A stretch of DNA of 64,000 bases. It comes from Thermosynechococcaceae cyanobacterium MS004. Lineage in GTDB: Bacteria > Cyanobacteriota > Cyanobacteriia > Thermosynechococcales > Thermosynechococcaceae. Positions 52,491 through 61,693 of this stretch are shown here, one piece after another (positions within the stretch are counted from its first letter, which is position 1; each line of letters starts with the position of its first letter). The DNA is taken from NCBI GenBank assembly GCA_022402525.1, contig JAKRSB010000126.1:62001-126000 (forward strand), written 5' to 3'. Both the position numbers and the translations under genes were made by a program. The notes under the pieces were generated by a model that worked only from the letters and a program-made list of their open reading frames with translations, was not told the origin of the DNA and made no database searches.

Positions 52491-53819
52491 ATGGCTCCTG
52501 ATGTTTTGCTAACTCCTGATGTTTGCCAGTGCTGGCTGGGGATTGATTTTGGCACGACTGGAGCCAGGGCGATCGCCATTGATGGGGCAGGCGCTATCCT
52601 GCATGAGCAGTCGCTGGCCTTTGGGGATTCTGAAGCAGCGCGATCGCCCCAGGTTTGGCGGCAGGTTTTGATGCAGCTTTTGGAAGAACTGCCCCTAGGG
52701 ATTCGAGCTGGGCTAGTGGCGATCGCCATTGACGGCACTTCTTCCACGGTGCTGCTGTGCGATCGCCAGGGTGAGCCGCTTTTGCCTCCCATGATGTACA
52801 GCGATCGTGGCAATTCTGCCTGGGTTGAAACATTGACTGCGATCGCGCCACCGGGCCACTGTGTCCAGAACGCTAGCTCCAGCCTGGTGAAGCTCCTGAC
52901 GCTTTGTAGCCAGCCTGAATTTGAGACGGCGCGATACCGGACGCGATACCTGCTGCATCAAGCCGACTGGCTGGCGTTTTTGCTGCACGGACAGCTCGGC
53001 CTCAGTGACTACCACAATAGCCTTAAACTGGGCTACGACCCCGCTACAGAAACCTACCCCCCTTGGTTTCAGCACTCAGCGCTAGCGTCGCTGCGCGCCT
53101 ACCTGCCCCGTGTGGTGCCGCCTGGGACTGCGGTGAGCCCCATCTGGCCAGACCTTGCCCATCGGTTGAGTCTACCCCTAGACTGTACGATTCATGCTGG
53201 CACCACAGACAGCATTGCGGCATTCTTGGCGAGTGGCGTGAGCAACCCTGGAGAGGCCGTCACTTCCCTCGGCTCAACCCTGGTGCTCAAGCTTTTGAGT
53301 ACCCAGCGAGTGGACCGGGCTGAGTACGGCATCTATAGCCATCGGCTTGGCGATTTATGGCTTGTTGGAGGGGCATCGAATGCGGGAGGTGCGGTACTGG
53401 CCCATTTTTTCTCTGCTTCAGCGCTCATCCAGTTGAGCCAGCAGATTGACCCCCAAGTGGTTAGCCCCCTTGACTACTACCCGTTACTCAAGCCAGGAGA
53501 ACGCTTTCCGCTGAACGATCCAGACCTCCAGCCCCGCCTCACCCCTCGCCCTACAGAGGATCGGGAATTTCTCCACGGTCTGCTAGAAAGTCTGGCGCGG
53601 ATTGAAGCTCAGGGATATCACTTGCTGAGGAACTATGGTGCAACGCCTCTGAGCCTGGTGCTAACGGCAGGGGGTGGGGCTAAAAATGAAGTCTGGCAGC
53701 AAATTCGGCAGCGTTATTTGCGGGTGCCGGTGCTGCGATCGCCCCAGGAGCAAGCGGCCTACGGGACGGCTCGGTTGGCCCAGAGGAGCGCTATGGCCAA
53801 ATTCAACCGAAGCCTGTGA
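52491..53819 (+). CDS. FGGY-family carbohydrate kinase
   Basis: This 442-residue protein belongs to the FGGY sugar kinases. WLGIDFGTTGARAIAID is the phosphate-1 loop and GLVAIAIDGTSSTVLLCD follows. TTDSIAAFLASGVSNPGEAVTSLGSTLVLKLL and the C-terminal TAGGGAKNEVWQQIRQRYL match the second ATP-binding part. A D-ribulose or xylulose kinase is the most likely type in cyanobacteria, since they lack other pentose uptake routes; the substrate is inferred. Direct repeats of CTCCTGATGTTTTG lie over its start. Confidence 0.92.
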   Translation: MAPDVLLTPDVCQCWLGIDFGTTGARAIAIDGAGAILHEQSLAFGDSEAARSPQVWRQVLMQLLEELPLGIRAGLVAIAIDGTSSTVLLCDRQGEPLLPPMMYSDRGNSAWVETLTAIAPPGHCVQNASSSLVKLLTLCSQPEFETARYRTRYLLHQADWLAFLLHGQLGLSDYHNSLKLGYDPATETYPPWFQHSALASLRAYLPRVVPPGTAVSPIWPDLAHRLSLPLDCTIHAGTTDSIAAFLASGVSNPGEAVTSLGSTLVLKLLSTQRVDRAEYGIYSHRLGDLWLVGGASNAGGAVLAHFFSASALIQLSQQIDPQVVSPLDYYPLLKPGERFPLNDPDLQPRLTPRPTEDREFLHGLLESLARIEAQGYHLLRNYGATPLSLVLTAGGGAKNEVWQQIRQRYLRVPVLRSPQEQAAYGTARLAQRSAMAKFNRSL

Positions 53820-53880
53820 GGAGGGCCACGTCAGAGGGTAGGATGAGGGTTGCAATTCTTGTTATTTGACTCGTTCTCCT

Positions 53881-55314
53881 ATGCCCGTTGCTCATATTAT
53901 TGGCCTTGGCCGCTCTGGTGTTGCCGCTGCTCGACTGCTCAAGCGTGAGGGATGGGAGGTCTCGGTGAGCGATGCAGGGGAGTCTTCAAGCCTTGCAGAA
54001 CAACAGCGATCGCTTGCCTTAGAAAATATTCCAGTTATCCTAGGGTGCCGCTTCAGCCTCGAAACCCTCGTTGCAGAAAAGCTGAAGAGGCCCGACCGTA
54101 TTGTGGTCAGCCCAGGCGTTTCCTGGCAATTGCCTGCCCTAGTGGCTGCCCGTGAGCAAGGCATTGAAGTTTTGGGTGAACTAGAACTGGCCTGGCGATT
54201 TCTGCAGCACTGTCCCTGGGTTGGCATCACAGGCACCAACGGCAAAACCACCACCACGGCGCTAGTAGAGGCCATTTTTCGGGCGGCAGGGCTAAAGGCT
54301 CCCGCCTGCGGCAATATTGGGTATAGCGCCTGTGAAGTGGCGCTTTCTGGTCAGCCCGTGGACTGGATTATTGCCGAAGTCAGCAGCTACCAAATCGAGT
54401 CTTCTCCTACCCTTGCGCCCCAAATTGGGGTCTGGACAACCTTCACCCCCGATCACTTAGAGCGTCACGGCACCCTTGAAAACTATCGAGATATTAAAGC
54501 AGCGCTTCTGAATCGGTCAGGCTATAAAATCTTGAACGGTGACGACCCCTACCTGCTCCAGCACTTCCCCGACCGATGGCCAGAGGCCCAATGGACGAGC
54601 ACCCAAGGTTCAGCCCTGTCTTCCCCAAGTACCCCTTCCTCAAACCCATCTGCCCTGACTGTTCGTGCCTATATTGAAGGGGGTTGGGTGATGGTTTCTG
54701 AGAGGACTTCTCACGCCCAAACGCAAGCCCAGAAAATTGTGCCAGTAGACGCCCTGCGGATGCCAGGGGCACACAATCAGCAGAACCTCTTGCTGGCGAT
54801 CGCCGTGGCGCACCAGGCGGGAATTGAGGCAGAGGCGATCGCCCAGGCTGTTGCTTCCTTCCCTGGCGTTGCCCATCGGCTGGAATATATCCAGACCCAT
54901 CAGGGCGTCACCTTCATTAACGACAGCAAAGCCACCAACTACGACGCAGCGCAGACGGGTCTAGCTGCTGTGGATGCCCCAGCCATTCTGATTGCAGGCG
55001 GTAGCCCTAAGGTGGGCGATGATACCCTCTGGATTGAAACCATTCAGGCCAAGGCCGCTGCCGTGTTGCTCATTGGCGATGCTGCCCCAGCCTTTGCCCA
55101 GCGGCTCCAAGAGCGTGGTTATACCGCCTATGAAATTGTCGAAACCTTAGAAAACGCCGTCCCCCGCGCCGCAGAACTTGCCCAGCTCAATCAGGCGAAA
55201 GTCGTCCTGCTGTCTCCTGCCTGCGCTAGCTTCGATCAGTATCAAAACTTTGAGCAGCGCGGCGATCATTTCCGTCAGCTCTGTCAGACGCTGCTTAGCA
55301 GTCCTGAAGGCTAA
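53881..55314 (+). CDS. murD: UDP-N-acetylmuramoyl-L-alanine:D-glutamate ligase
   Basis: This 477-residue Mur ligase adds D-glutamate to UDP-MurNAc-L-Ala in cytoplasmic peptidoglycan synthesis. The N-terminal Rossmann domain ([16 protein letters not shown]), the ATP-binding [12 protein letters not shown] (117-122), [11 protein letters not shown] and the C-terminal [17 protein letters not shown] with [20 protein letters not shown] are all there. The frame can start at TTG 53866, but ATG 53881 matches the family start and is preferred. It stands alone between a kinase and a MITE. Confidence 0.96.
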   Translation: MPVAHIIGLGRSGVAAARLLKREGWEVSVSDAGESSSLAEQQRSLALENIPVILGCRFSLETLVAEKLKRPDRIVVSPGVSWQLPALVAAREQGIEVLGELELAWRFLQHCPWVGITGTNGKTTTTALVEAIFRAAGLKAPACGNIGYSACEVALSGQPVDWIIAEVSSYQIESSPTLAPQIGVWTTFTPDHLERHGTLENYRDIKAALLNRSGYKILNGDDPYLLQHFPDRWPEAQWTSTQGSALSSPSTPSSNPSALTVRAYIEGGWVMVSERTSHAQTQAQKIVPVDALRMPGAHNQQNLLLAIAVAHQAGIEAEAIAQAVASFPGVAHRLEYIQTHQGVTFINDSKATNYDAAQTGLAAVDAPAILIAGGSPKVGDDTLWIETIQAKAAAVLLIGDAAPAFAQRLQERGYTAYEIVETLENAVPRAAELAQLNQAKVVLLSPACASFDQYQNFEQRGDHFRQLCQTLLSSPEG

Positions 55315-55396
55315 GCTTCCCAGGCTAAGACCCACGGCTAAAACCTAGACGCTCTTGTAGAGAACTTCGCCTACTCCTTTTCTCTGCATCCTGCCT

Positions 55397-55500
55397 CAAT
55401 ACTGTTCGGATAAGAGGAATCGACTTTGCACTTGCCCCCCAAAGTCCCCCAAAGTTGGGGGGCAAGTGCAAGGATGCTGAGTTTTAACCGAACAGTATTG
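55397..55500. mobile_element. 104-base MITE with 13-base inverted repeats and target duplication
   Basis: CAATACTGTTCGG (55397-55409) is exactly inverted as CCGAACAGTATTG (55488-55500). An inner pair, CACTTGCCCCCCAA and TTGGGGGGCAAGTG, makes a long hairpin. Flanks read CATCCTGCCT before and CATCCTGCTC after, an eight- to ten-base target duplication. It is distinct from the element at 18800. Confidence 0.85.
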
Positions 55501-55530
55501 CATCCTGCTCAATTCATCCCCCACAGATCC

Positions 55531-55544
55531 GTATCCAGGCTTAC
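55531..55544 (+). promoter_or_regulatory. NtcA-binding site
   Basis: GTATCCAGGCTTAC has the NtcA pattern GTA-N8-TAC. A -10 box, TAGGGT, follows 22 bases later (55567-55572), the spacing of NtcA-activated promoters. It lies upstream of the LysR-type gene at 55679, so nitrogen control of the run is expected. Confidence 0.7.
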
Positions 55545-55566
55545 AGCACTCACTTCTAGAACCCCT

Positions 55567-55572
55567 TAGGGT
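55567..55572 (+). promoter_or_regulatory. -10 box of the NtcA-type promoter
   Basis: TAGGGT fits the TAN3T form of NtcA-dependent -10 boxes, 22 bases downstream of GTA-N8-TAC. No -35 box is needed at such promoters. Confidence 0.55.
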
Positions 55573-55587
55573 TAAATCTACTTCTTT

Positions 55588-55601
55588 GTAGTCTTCACTA
55601 C
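55588..55601. promoter_or_regulatory. Inverted repeat, possible LysR-type operator
   Basis: GTAGTCTTCACTAC is a GTAGT-N4-ACTAC palindrome about 15 bases past the -10 box, in the leader of the LysR-type gene. It could be an autoregulatory operator. Confidence 0.4.
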
Positions 55602-55678
55602 ATTAAGGCTGATAGTGCACTGAAGTTGCTGCATTGGAGTTTGATGAATGAGCGATTTAACGTTGTGGACTTAAAGGT

Positions 55679-56716
55679 ATGCGAATCGAGCAGCTCCAAG
55701 CTTTTCTCGCAGTTGTCCAAACGGGAAGTTTCCAGCGGGCGGCTGCTCAATGTGGCGTCACACAATCGACCATTAGCCGCCAAATCCAAGGGCTAGAAGA
55801 AGGGGTCGGAATGCCCTTGTTCCATCGGGGCGGACAAAATAAGCTGACTGTGGCTGGCGATCGCCTCTTGCCTAAGGCGCGGCGCATCTTTACAGAATGG
55901 CAGGACGCCCTCACCTCTATCACTGCCCTCAAAGACGGCCAGCAAACGGAGCTATGCGTTGCGGCGATTCAGTCTGTCTGTGCCCACTACCTACCCCCCG
56001 TTCTGCAAAAATTTTGTCAGCTTTATCCCCAGATTCAGCTTCGGGTCACTTCCCTCGGCAGCGATCGCTCCCTAAAAGTGCTGCGAGATGGGTTGGTCGA
56101 TCTAGCCATCATCATGGACAATCCCACGTTAATTCATCCCCCCGAAACCGTCGTCGATCCGCTCTATGATGAGCCGATTCAGGTTTTGATGGCGGCAAAC
56201 CATCCTTTGGCGCAAGAAGCGGTTGTGCCGTGGTACGCCCTCGCTCAGTTCCCGCACGTTGTCTTCAAAGATGGGTACGGTATGCAGCGCTTGGTTCAAG
56301 AGCAATTCAAACAGCTTGGGTTAGAGCTAAATATTGCAATGGAGCTGAACACCCTGGATGCTTTTCGCGGCGTCATTCGTCAGGGTAATATGGTAGCGCT
56401 CTTGCCTCAGGGGGCGCTGGTTGAATCCCGTCGTGACCCTTCCTTGGCTGTGCGGGATCTGGCCGTTGCCTCCCAAGACGTGCAGATTGGCCAGCCCCAG
56501 AGAGAACAGTCCCAGAGAGAGCCGTCCCAGAGAGAGCAGCCCCAGCCCTGTGCGGCTGTCCTCATGCGAAAAGTGGTCATGATTACCACAACGGATCGCC
56601 TTCTGATTCCGCCCATTGCTAACTTTCGGCAGCTCGTTCAACAAAGTATGGGGTCAATTCAGGTGCCGTCCACGCTGCCGCAGTCCATTCTTCCACAGCC
56701 TGTGGAGTACGTTTAA
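55679..56716 (+). CDS. ntcB: LysR-type regulator, probable NtcB (nitrate assimilation)
   Basis: This 345-residue protein has the LysR HTH (MRIEQLQAFLAVVQTGSFQRAAAQCGVTQSTISRQIQGLE) and a periplasmic-binding-like effector domain (LCVAAIQSVCAHYLPPVLQKFCQLYPQIQLRVTSLGSDRSLKVL). The wording of both parts resembles cyanobacterial NtcB, the nitrite-responsive activator of nitrate assimilation. The NtcA box upstream and narM and mobA downstream agree. A linker of repeated QREQ units (about 275-290) is unusual. If it is not NtcB, it is a close paralogue such as a CbbR-type regulator. Confidence 0.72.
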   Translation: MRIEQLQAFLAVVQTGSFQRAAAQCGVTQSTISRQIQGLEEGVGMPLFHRGGQNKLTVAGDRLLPKARRIFTEWQDALTSITALKDGQQTELCVAAIQSVCAHYLPPVLQKFCQLYPQIQLRVTSLGSDRSLKVLRDGLVDLAIIMDNPTLIHPPETVVDPLYDEPIQVLMAANHPLAQEAVVPWYALAQFPHVVFKDGYGMQRLVQEQFKQLGLELNIAMELNTLDAFRGVIRQGNMVALLPQGALVESRRDPSLAVRDLAVASQDVQIGQPQREQSQREPSQREQPQPCAAVLMRKVVMITTTDRLLIPPIANFRQLVQQSMGSIQVPSTLPQSILPQPVEYV

Positions 56717-56721
56717 GGTCT

Positions 56722-57774
56722 ATGAGTCAAGCCTTTCGTGACCTGCTAAAGAAGGTAGGGAGTGGCACCCATACCAGCGCGTCGTTAACCCGTGCAGAGG
56801 CGGAGTCTGCGACGCTGATGATTTTGCAGCAGGAGGCAACTCCCGTCCAGGTCGGCGCATTTTTAATTGCCCATCGCATTAAGCGCCCGACCGGTACAGA
56901 ACTGGCCGGAATGCTAGATGCCTACGATGCCTTAGGCCCAAAGGTCGCGGCCATCGATTCTTCCCAGCCTGTTGCGGTCTTTAGTGTCCCCTACGATGGG
57001 CGATCGCGCACGGCTCCGCTTTTACCCCTCACGGCGCTGGTCTTGGCCGCAGCCGGATGTCCTGTACTGATGCATGGCGGCGATCGCGTGGCGACCAAGT
57101 ACGGTGTACCGCTGCTGGAGCTATGGCAGAGCTTGGGCGTGGACTGGTCTGGCTTAAGCTTGCCGCAAGTTCAGGAGAGCTTGGCACAAAACCAGCTCAG
57201 CTTTTTGTACGTCATGCCCCATTTCCCAGCGCTTGCGCCGCTCATGGAAGCGCGCGATCAGCTTGGTAAGCGCCCCCCCTTTGCGACCCTAGAGCTGCTC
57301 TGGTGTCCCTATGCGGGCAGCGCCCACCTCATCTCTGGCTACGTTCATCCCCCCACAGAAGCCATGCTGCAGGAGGCGTTTGCGCTGCGCGGTCGGACGG
57401 GCTATACCACCGTTAAAGGCTTGGAAGGCAGTTGCGATCTCCCGCGCGATCGCACGGCTATTATGGGTGCCCACTGCTCAGACCATCCAGACCTGGTGCG
57501 CTTCCTGCTCAACGCCCGTGACTGGGGTTTAAGTGGCACGGAAGCCCCCTATCAAGACCTCAGCACTTGGGCCTCATCGGCAAAGGAGGTTTTGCAGGGC
57601 AATCAAACCATCGCGCTCTATTCAGGGGTACTGTGGAATAGCGGCTTTTATCTGTGGCACTTGGGGTTCGCCCCCACCCTGAAGGATGGCCTTTCCCTAG
57701 CCGAAAGGCTGCTCCAAGACCAGAAAGCAGCGGCACAGCTCAAGACGGTTCAAGACTCCCTCGCCAAACGTTAG
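56722..57774 (+). CDS. TrpD2-type protein (anthranilate phosphoribosyltransferase family)
   Basis: This 350-residue protein is of the YbiB/TrpD2 type: the glycosyltransferase family 3 fold without tryptophan-pathway context. LTRAEAESATLMILQQEATPVQVGAFLIAHRIKRPTGTELAGMLDA is the N-terminal helical domain. VLMHGGDRVATKYGVPLLELW and LPQVQESLAQNQLSFLYVMPHFPAL follow. YbiB binds nucleic acids and has no transferase activity, so the annotation as a tryptophan enzyme would be misleading. It lies 5 bases after ntcB and 17 bases before mobA. Confidence 0.85.
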   Translation: MSQAFRDLLKKVGSGTHTSASLTRAEAESATLMILQQEATPVQVGAFLIAHRIKRPTGTELAGMLDAYDALGPKVAAIDSSQPVAVFSVPYDGRSRTAPLLPLTALVLAAAGCPVLMHGGDRVATKYGVPLLELWQSLGVDWSGLSLPQVQESLAQNQLSFLYVMPHFPALAPLMEARDQLGKRPPFATLELLWCPYAGSAHLISGYVHPPTEAMLQEAFALRGRTGYTTVKGLEGSCDLPRDRTAIMGAHCSDHPDLVRFLLNARDWGLSGTEAPYQDLSTWASSAKEVLQGNQTIALYSGVLWNSGFYLWHLGFAPTLKDGLSLAERLLQDQKAAAQLKTVQDSLAKR

Positions 57775-57791
57775 AACACCCCCTTTTCTCC

Positions 57792-58436
57792 GTGCTGAAG
57801 CCCTCAGATCAAGTGACAGCCCTTCAAGTGACAGCTCTCATTCTTGCTGGCGGACAAAGCTCGCGGATGGGGACGGATAAAGCGCTAACGCTTTGGCAAG
57901 GTGTTCCCCTGCTTCAGCGCGTCGTTGAAGTGGCGCACCAGTGTTGTGGTGCCGTCTCTATCCTCACCCCTTGGCCGGAACGCTATCAAGATTTGGTGTT
58001 TGACCCAACCCACGGTGGATCAATTCAATGGCTGATGGAATCTGCTCAGAATATGGGGCCAATGGGCGCATTTGCCCAAGGATTAGAGGCTATTACAACC
58101 CCTTGGGTTTTATTGTTGGCCTGTGATCTGCCCCAGCTAGACCCGTCCATTCTGCTGGCCTGGATGAATCAACTGCCCGTTCAACGCTCAGCATCCACGG
58201 CGATCGCCTATGTGCCTTACCATCAGTCTTGGTGGGAGCCGTTGTGCGGACTGTATCACCGAGACTGCCGAGCAGGTCTAGAAGCGTTTTTGTCTGAGGG
58301 AGGGCGCTCTTTTCAGAAGTGGCTAAGCCAGCAATCGGTTATTTCGCTTGCCGTTGATGGGGCGATCGCCCCCATGCTGCAAAACTGTAATAGCCCTCAG
58401 GATCTGACCTCACCGATGAATGGATCGCAAGGATAA
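57792..58436 (+). CDS. mobA: Molybdenum cofactor guanylyltransferase
   Basis: This 214-residue protein joins GMP to molybdopterin to make the MGD cofactor used by nitrate reductase. The Rossmann start VTALILAGGQSSRMGTDKALTLWQG and the LLACDLPQLDPSI region match MobA. GTG 57792 follows the upstream gene by 17 bases; GTG 57813 and 57828 are in-frame alternatives inside a 15-base tandem repeat. The long frame that opens at 57654 overlaps the upstream gene and is not used. The narM neighbour supports a nitrate-reductase role. Confidence 0.88.
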   Translation: MLKPSDQVTALQVTALILAGGQSSRMGTDKALTLWQGVPLLQRVVEVAHQCCGAVSILTPWPERYQDLVFDPTHGGSIQWLMESAQNMGPMGAFAQGLEAITTPWVLLLACDLPQLDPSILLAWMNQLPVQRSASTAIAYVPYHQSWWEPLCGLYHRDCRAGLEAFLSEGGRSFQKWLSQQSVISLAVDGAIAPMLQNCNSPQDLTSPMNGSQG

Positions 58437-58444
58437 TTGCGAGA

Positions 58445-58500
58445 TTAAAACTGCGAGGTTAAAACTGCAAGGTCAAAACTGCACGGTTAAAACTGCACCG
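58445..58500. repeat. Four 14-base tandem units directly before narM
   Basis: TTAAAACTGCGAGG-type units run 58445-58458, 58459-58472, 58473-58486 and 58487-58500. The narM start ATG begins at the next base, 58501. Confidence 0.92.
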
Positions 58501-58953
58501 ATGGAACCTGTCTTTTTTAAGTTTGAATCCGACTTTATCGCGTCCTTGCGCTGTATTCCCATGATTGTGCGCTATAAGCTCGACATCTGCGGCATCAAGC
58601 TCAAGCTAGAGCAGTGGAGCCAGTTTAGCCAGAGCGATCGCCATCAACTTGCGGTGCTGCCCTGCGATCACCCAGAAGAAATTGCCCACTATCGTCAGGC
58701 TCTTTGCGACCTCATTGAGCAAAGAACCCAGACCCAACCCTCAGAACTGCCCATTGAAGTGCATCCCGCCTGGACTTTGTCAGACCATATTCCAGTGCCC
58801 GTCCTCGAAAAAGCGGCAGCCGTGGGGGTGCCCTTTAGCCTCGACCAATGGCGATCGCTCACCCCGCTTCAGCGATTTGCGCTCATCAAGCTCAGCCGCT
58901 CCAGTCACGAAAATCGCAACTTTAAGCCAGCCCTCCAGGAATTTCAGCAGTAG
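58501..58953 (+). CDS. narM: Nitrate-reductase-associated protein
   Basis: This 150-residue protein matches NarM, the cyanobacterial protein needed for full nitrate reductase activity, probably in maturation. FFKFESDFIASLRCIPMIVRYKLDICGIKLKLEQW, ELPIEVHPAW and LTPLQRFALIKLSRSSHENRNFKPALQEF are characteristic. A frame opens at 58420 and runs through the tandem repeat, but ATG 58501 (MEPVFFKFE) fits the family. Its end overlaps the convergent aminotransferase gene by 32 bases. Confidence 0.92.
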   Translation: MEPVFFKFESDFIASLRCIPMIVRYKLDICGIKLKLEQWSQFSQSDRHQLAVLPCDHPEEIAHYRQALCDLIEQRTQTQPSELPIEVHPAWTLSDHIPVPVLEKAAAVGVPFSLDQWRSLTPLQRFALIKLSRSSHENRNFKPALQEFQQ

Positions 58954-59818
58954 CTTCTGCTTTAGCGCTGTGGGTATCCATTAACTCTAGGAGCGCCTGC
59001 CAGGCCAAACGGGTGATCGTCCCAGGGCATTCAGGCAGTGGCGTTTTGTGGATTTGACGTACAGGCATCAGCAGCCGTACAGAAGAACTCAAGAATGCTT
59101 CTTGAATATTGTCCAAATCAGTAGGCACCAAAACCTGTTCTGCGTAGGGAATATTCTGCTCCTGCAAAATTTGCAGCACAAATCTACGGGTAATGCCCTG
59201 CAAGATTCCAACCTCCACAGGGGGTGTCAACACAACACCCTCTCGCACAATCCAAAGGTTGCTGGTGGTTGCCTCCGTGATTTCGCCCTGGGCATTGAGC
59301 AGCAGCGCATCGTCAGCGCCCATCTGCTGCGCTTCAAATAGCGCCAAGATATTGTTTAAGTAGTTGCCCGTTTTTGCCGCAGGGTCTAGCGCTTTCTTAT
59401 CATTCCGAATTCGCTGAGGAATGACCAAATGTAGCCCCGTCTCAGACAGGACAGGCTCCGGTGCGATCGCTGAAATTATAATCAGCAGATTGGGCTGAAT
59501 TTCTGCACTGGGCTGAAGACCAATGGCAATATCCGTCCCACGCGTGACCACCACCCGAATATAAGACTCCTGCCAATCCGCCTGAGCCAGCGTCTTTTCA
59601 ACCTCAGTCTGAATCTCAGCATCCGTCCAAGGGACAGCCATGTAGAGATAATCTGCGGATTGCCGTAATCTGGCTAAATGCTCCTGAAGTCCAAAATGCC
59701 GCCCCCGAAAGGTTCGAATGACTTCGTAGACGCTATCCCCGTAAAGGAATCCTCGATCTAAAATCGAAACCTGAGCCGTTGCAGCGATGTGGCCGTTGAG
59801 GTTGGTCAGTAAAGGCAT
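58922..59818 (-). CDS. Class IV aminotransferase (branched-chain or D-amino-acid type)
   Basis: This 298-residue PLP enzyme has the fold-type IV start NLNGHIAATAQVSILDRGFLYGDSVYEVIRTFRG. KTGNYLNNILALFEAQQMGADDALLLNAQGEITEATTSNLWIV holds the PLP-binding Lys and the phosphate-binding part. It fits branched-chain, D-alanine or aminodeoxychorismate lyase members; the exact reaction cannot be read from these motifs. It overlaps narM by 32 bases, tail to tail. Confidence 0.92.
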   Translation of the reverse strand: MPLLTNLNGHIAATAQVSILDRGFLYGDSVYEVIRTFRGRHFGLQEHLARLRQSADYLYMAVPWTDAEIQTEVEKTLAQADWQESYIRVVVTRGTDIAIGLQPSAEIQPNLLIIISAIAPEPVLSETGLHLVIPQRIRNDKKALDPAAKTGNYLNNILALFEAQQMGADDALLLNAQGEITEATTSNLWIVREGVVLTPPVEVGILQGITRRFVLQILQEQNIPYAEQVLVPTDLDNIQEAFLSSSVRLLMPVRQIHKTPLPECPGTITRLAWQALLELMDTHSAKAEATAEIPGGLA

Positions 59819-59917
59819 GGGGCAGAAGGATTCAGCAATACTGCATCAATCTACCTGAATTGAGAGGCTGCCGTAAATCAATTTTTGAGCTTAACGGCCA
59901 TTCGCTTGGCTATTTCC

Positions 59918-60241
59918 TTAAGGCTGCTTCTCAACCTCTTGCTTCATTCGCTCCAGGGTCTTATTCATCTGCTCAAACATCTGAATTGGTGTCATACCAA
60001 ACTGGCCGAGCTGGGTATTCATTTGCTCTACCGTCATCTTGGCCATGAAGTCGTCTGATAATTCAAAACGCTTCATAAAGACCCGATAGCGATCCATCAT
60101 CGCTTCCATGCGCTCAATGAACAAAACCTTTCCCTCACGGTCAAACTTGCCGTAAGCGCTGCCAAGCTGCGTCAGTGATTGATAGTCCTCAAACAGCAAT
60201 TTGGCTTCTTGTTGAACAATCTCAGATTCAAAAAATCCCAT
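59918..60241 (-). CDS. DUF1825 family protein
   Basis: This 107-residue protein matches DUF1825, a conserved cyanobacterial family without known function. It has GFFESEIVQQEAKLLFEDYQSLTQLGSAYGKFDREGK, FIERMEAMMDRYRVFMKRFELSDDFMA and a C-terminal helix (MNKTLERMKQEVEK). It is fully helical and probably cytosolic. The gene stands alone upstream of the class IV aminotransferase on the same strand. Confidence 0.9.
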   Translation of the reverse strand: MGFFESEIVQQEAKLLFEDYQSLTQLGSAYGKFDREGKVLFIERMEAMMDRYRVFMKRFELSDDFMAKMTVEQMNTQLGQFGMTPIQMFEQMNKTLERMKQEVEKQP

Positions 60242-60497
60242 GGCTTGTGTGAAATCCTTTCTCAGCAGACTTGGAAGAATGGTCTCAAGATATTTTGCAA
60301 GACACTTTTATAGTACCGCTTGGGCTTGATGGGCCTCGGTTCGTTGTATTAGGGAAAACCGTAATGGTGGGAGTCCGAATAAAATAAAAGTATGTCCTCG
60401 TGGTCTGTTCGCGTCCAGTTCTCGGTTTTGTTCCGTCCTCAGATGCGCTGCTGATACCGCCATAATCTTTTCTGCAAACGCTCAATGCAAATCTTCT

Positions 60498-61661
60498 ATG
60501 CAAATCTACCTGGACTATAGCGCCACCACGCCCTGCCGCCCGGAAGCGATCGCCGCAATGCAGGAGGTGCTCACCCAGGGCTGGGGAAATCCGTCCAGTC
60601 TGCATGAATGGGGTTCCCGTTCGGCCTACCGCGTAGAGCAGGCTCGCTGGGAAGTAGCTCAACTTATCAATGCGCCTACGGAGTCGATTGTGTTTACCTC
60701 CGGCGGCACTGAGTCAAATAATTTGGCGCTCCAGGGCGTTGCCCGAACCTTTACGGCACCCCAGCACCTCATCATTTCCGCTGTTGAACATTCCGCCATT
60801 ACTAAAACAGCCGCTATGCTAGAGCGCCAGGGCTGGCAAGTAACGCAGTTGCCTGTGGATGGGGCAGGACGCATTGACCCCAAAACTCTAGAAGCTGCCC
60901 TCCAGTCCAATACCGCCCTTGTCTCAATTATTTATGGACAAAGCGAAGTGGGTACCCTGCAGCCCATTGAGGCCCTAGGACATCTTGCGCAGCAGGCAGG
61001 GGCGCTGTTTCATACCGATGCGGTTCAGGCCGTTGGTCGAGTGCCGATTGATGTCGGTAGACTTCCGATTGACCTACTCTCAATGTCGGCCCATAAGCTT
61101 TATGGCCCCCAAGGGGTTGGTGCACTCTACGTTAAACCTGGGCTTGCCTTACGCCCTCTGATGGGTGGGGGTGGACAAGAGCAAGGCTTACGTTCCGGCA
61201 CGCAGCCCGTTGCGATGATCGCAGGCTTTGGGGCAGCGGCAGTCTGTGCCCTCGCCGAAATCGATCACGAGCCACCCCGCCTAGTCAAACTCCGCGATCG
61301 CCTCTTAGACCAGCTTCAATCCTGCCCAACCCTAAAACTCACAGGAGATCCGCACCATCGCCTCCCGCACCACGCCAGCTTTTGCCTTCAGTTGTCCAAC
61401 ATTTCCTCTAATGCTCCACCCATCAGCGGCCGTACCTTAGTCAAGCAAATGAACCTTGCAGGCATTGGCATTAGCGCTGGTTCAGCCTGCAATAGCGGCA
61501 AAATTCAGCCTAGCCCAACGCTTACAGCAATGGGCTATACTCCCCATCTTGCCCAAGCGGGAATTCGGATTACAGTCGGGCAGCAAACGACCGAAGCCGA
61601 TATAGACTGGACAGTCACAGCACTTCAGCAGGCGATCGCGTTGTTGACGGATGCCCAGTAA
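60498..61661 (+). CDS. Cysteine desulfurase, NifS/IscS family
   Basis: This 387-residue PLP enzyme removes sulfur from cysteine for iron-sulfur cluster assembly. IYLDYSATTPCRPEAI, FTSGGTESNNLAL, the AVEHSA motif, the PLP Lys200 in MSAHKLYGPQGVGALY and the persulfide Cys331 in GSACNSGKIQPSP all match group I NifS/IscS. No scaffold or nif gene is close, so it may be a general IscS. Its stop codon opens a three-copy 12-base repeat. Confidence 0.96.
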   Translation: MQIYLDYSATTPCRPEAIAAMQEVLTQGWGNPSSLHEWGSRSAYRVEQARWEVAQLINAPTESIVFTSGGTESNNLALQGVARTFTAPQHLIISAVEHSAITKTAAMLERQGWQVTQLPVDGAGRIDPKTLEAALQSNTALVSIIYGQSEVGTLQPIEALGHLAQQAGALFHTDAVQAVGRVPIDVGRLPIDLLSMSAHKLYGPQGVGALYVKPGLALRPLMGGGGQEQGLRSGTQPVAMIAGFGAAAVCALAEIDHEPPRLVKLRDRLLDQLQSCPTLKLTGDPHHRLPHHASFCLQLSNISSNAPPISGRTLVKQMNLAGIGISAGSACNSGKIQPSPTLTAMGYTPHLAQAGIRITVGQQTTEADIDWTVTALQQAIALLTDAQ

Positions 61662-61688
61662 ATGGGCCAGTAGATGGGCCAGTAGATG
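61653..61688. repeat. Three 12-base tandem units over the desulfurase stop codon
   Basis: GCCCAGTAAATG, GGCCAGTAGATG and GGCCAGTAGATG run 61653-61664, 61665-61676 and 61677-61688. The stop TAA is 61659-61661. Confidence 0.92.
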
Positions 61689-61693
61689 AGCTG

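Noticed and set aside
57654-57791. Early start of mobA
   Set aside because: It overlaps the TrpD2-type gene in another frame and the residues do not resemble MobA.
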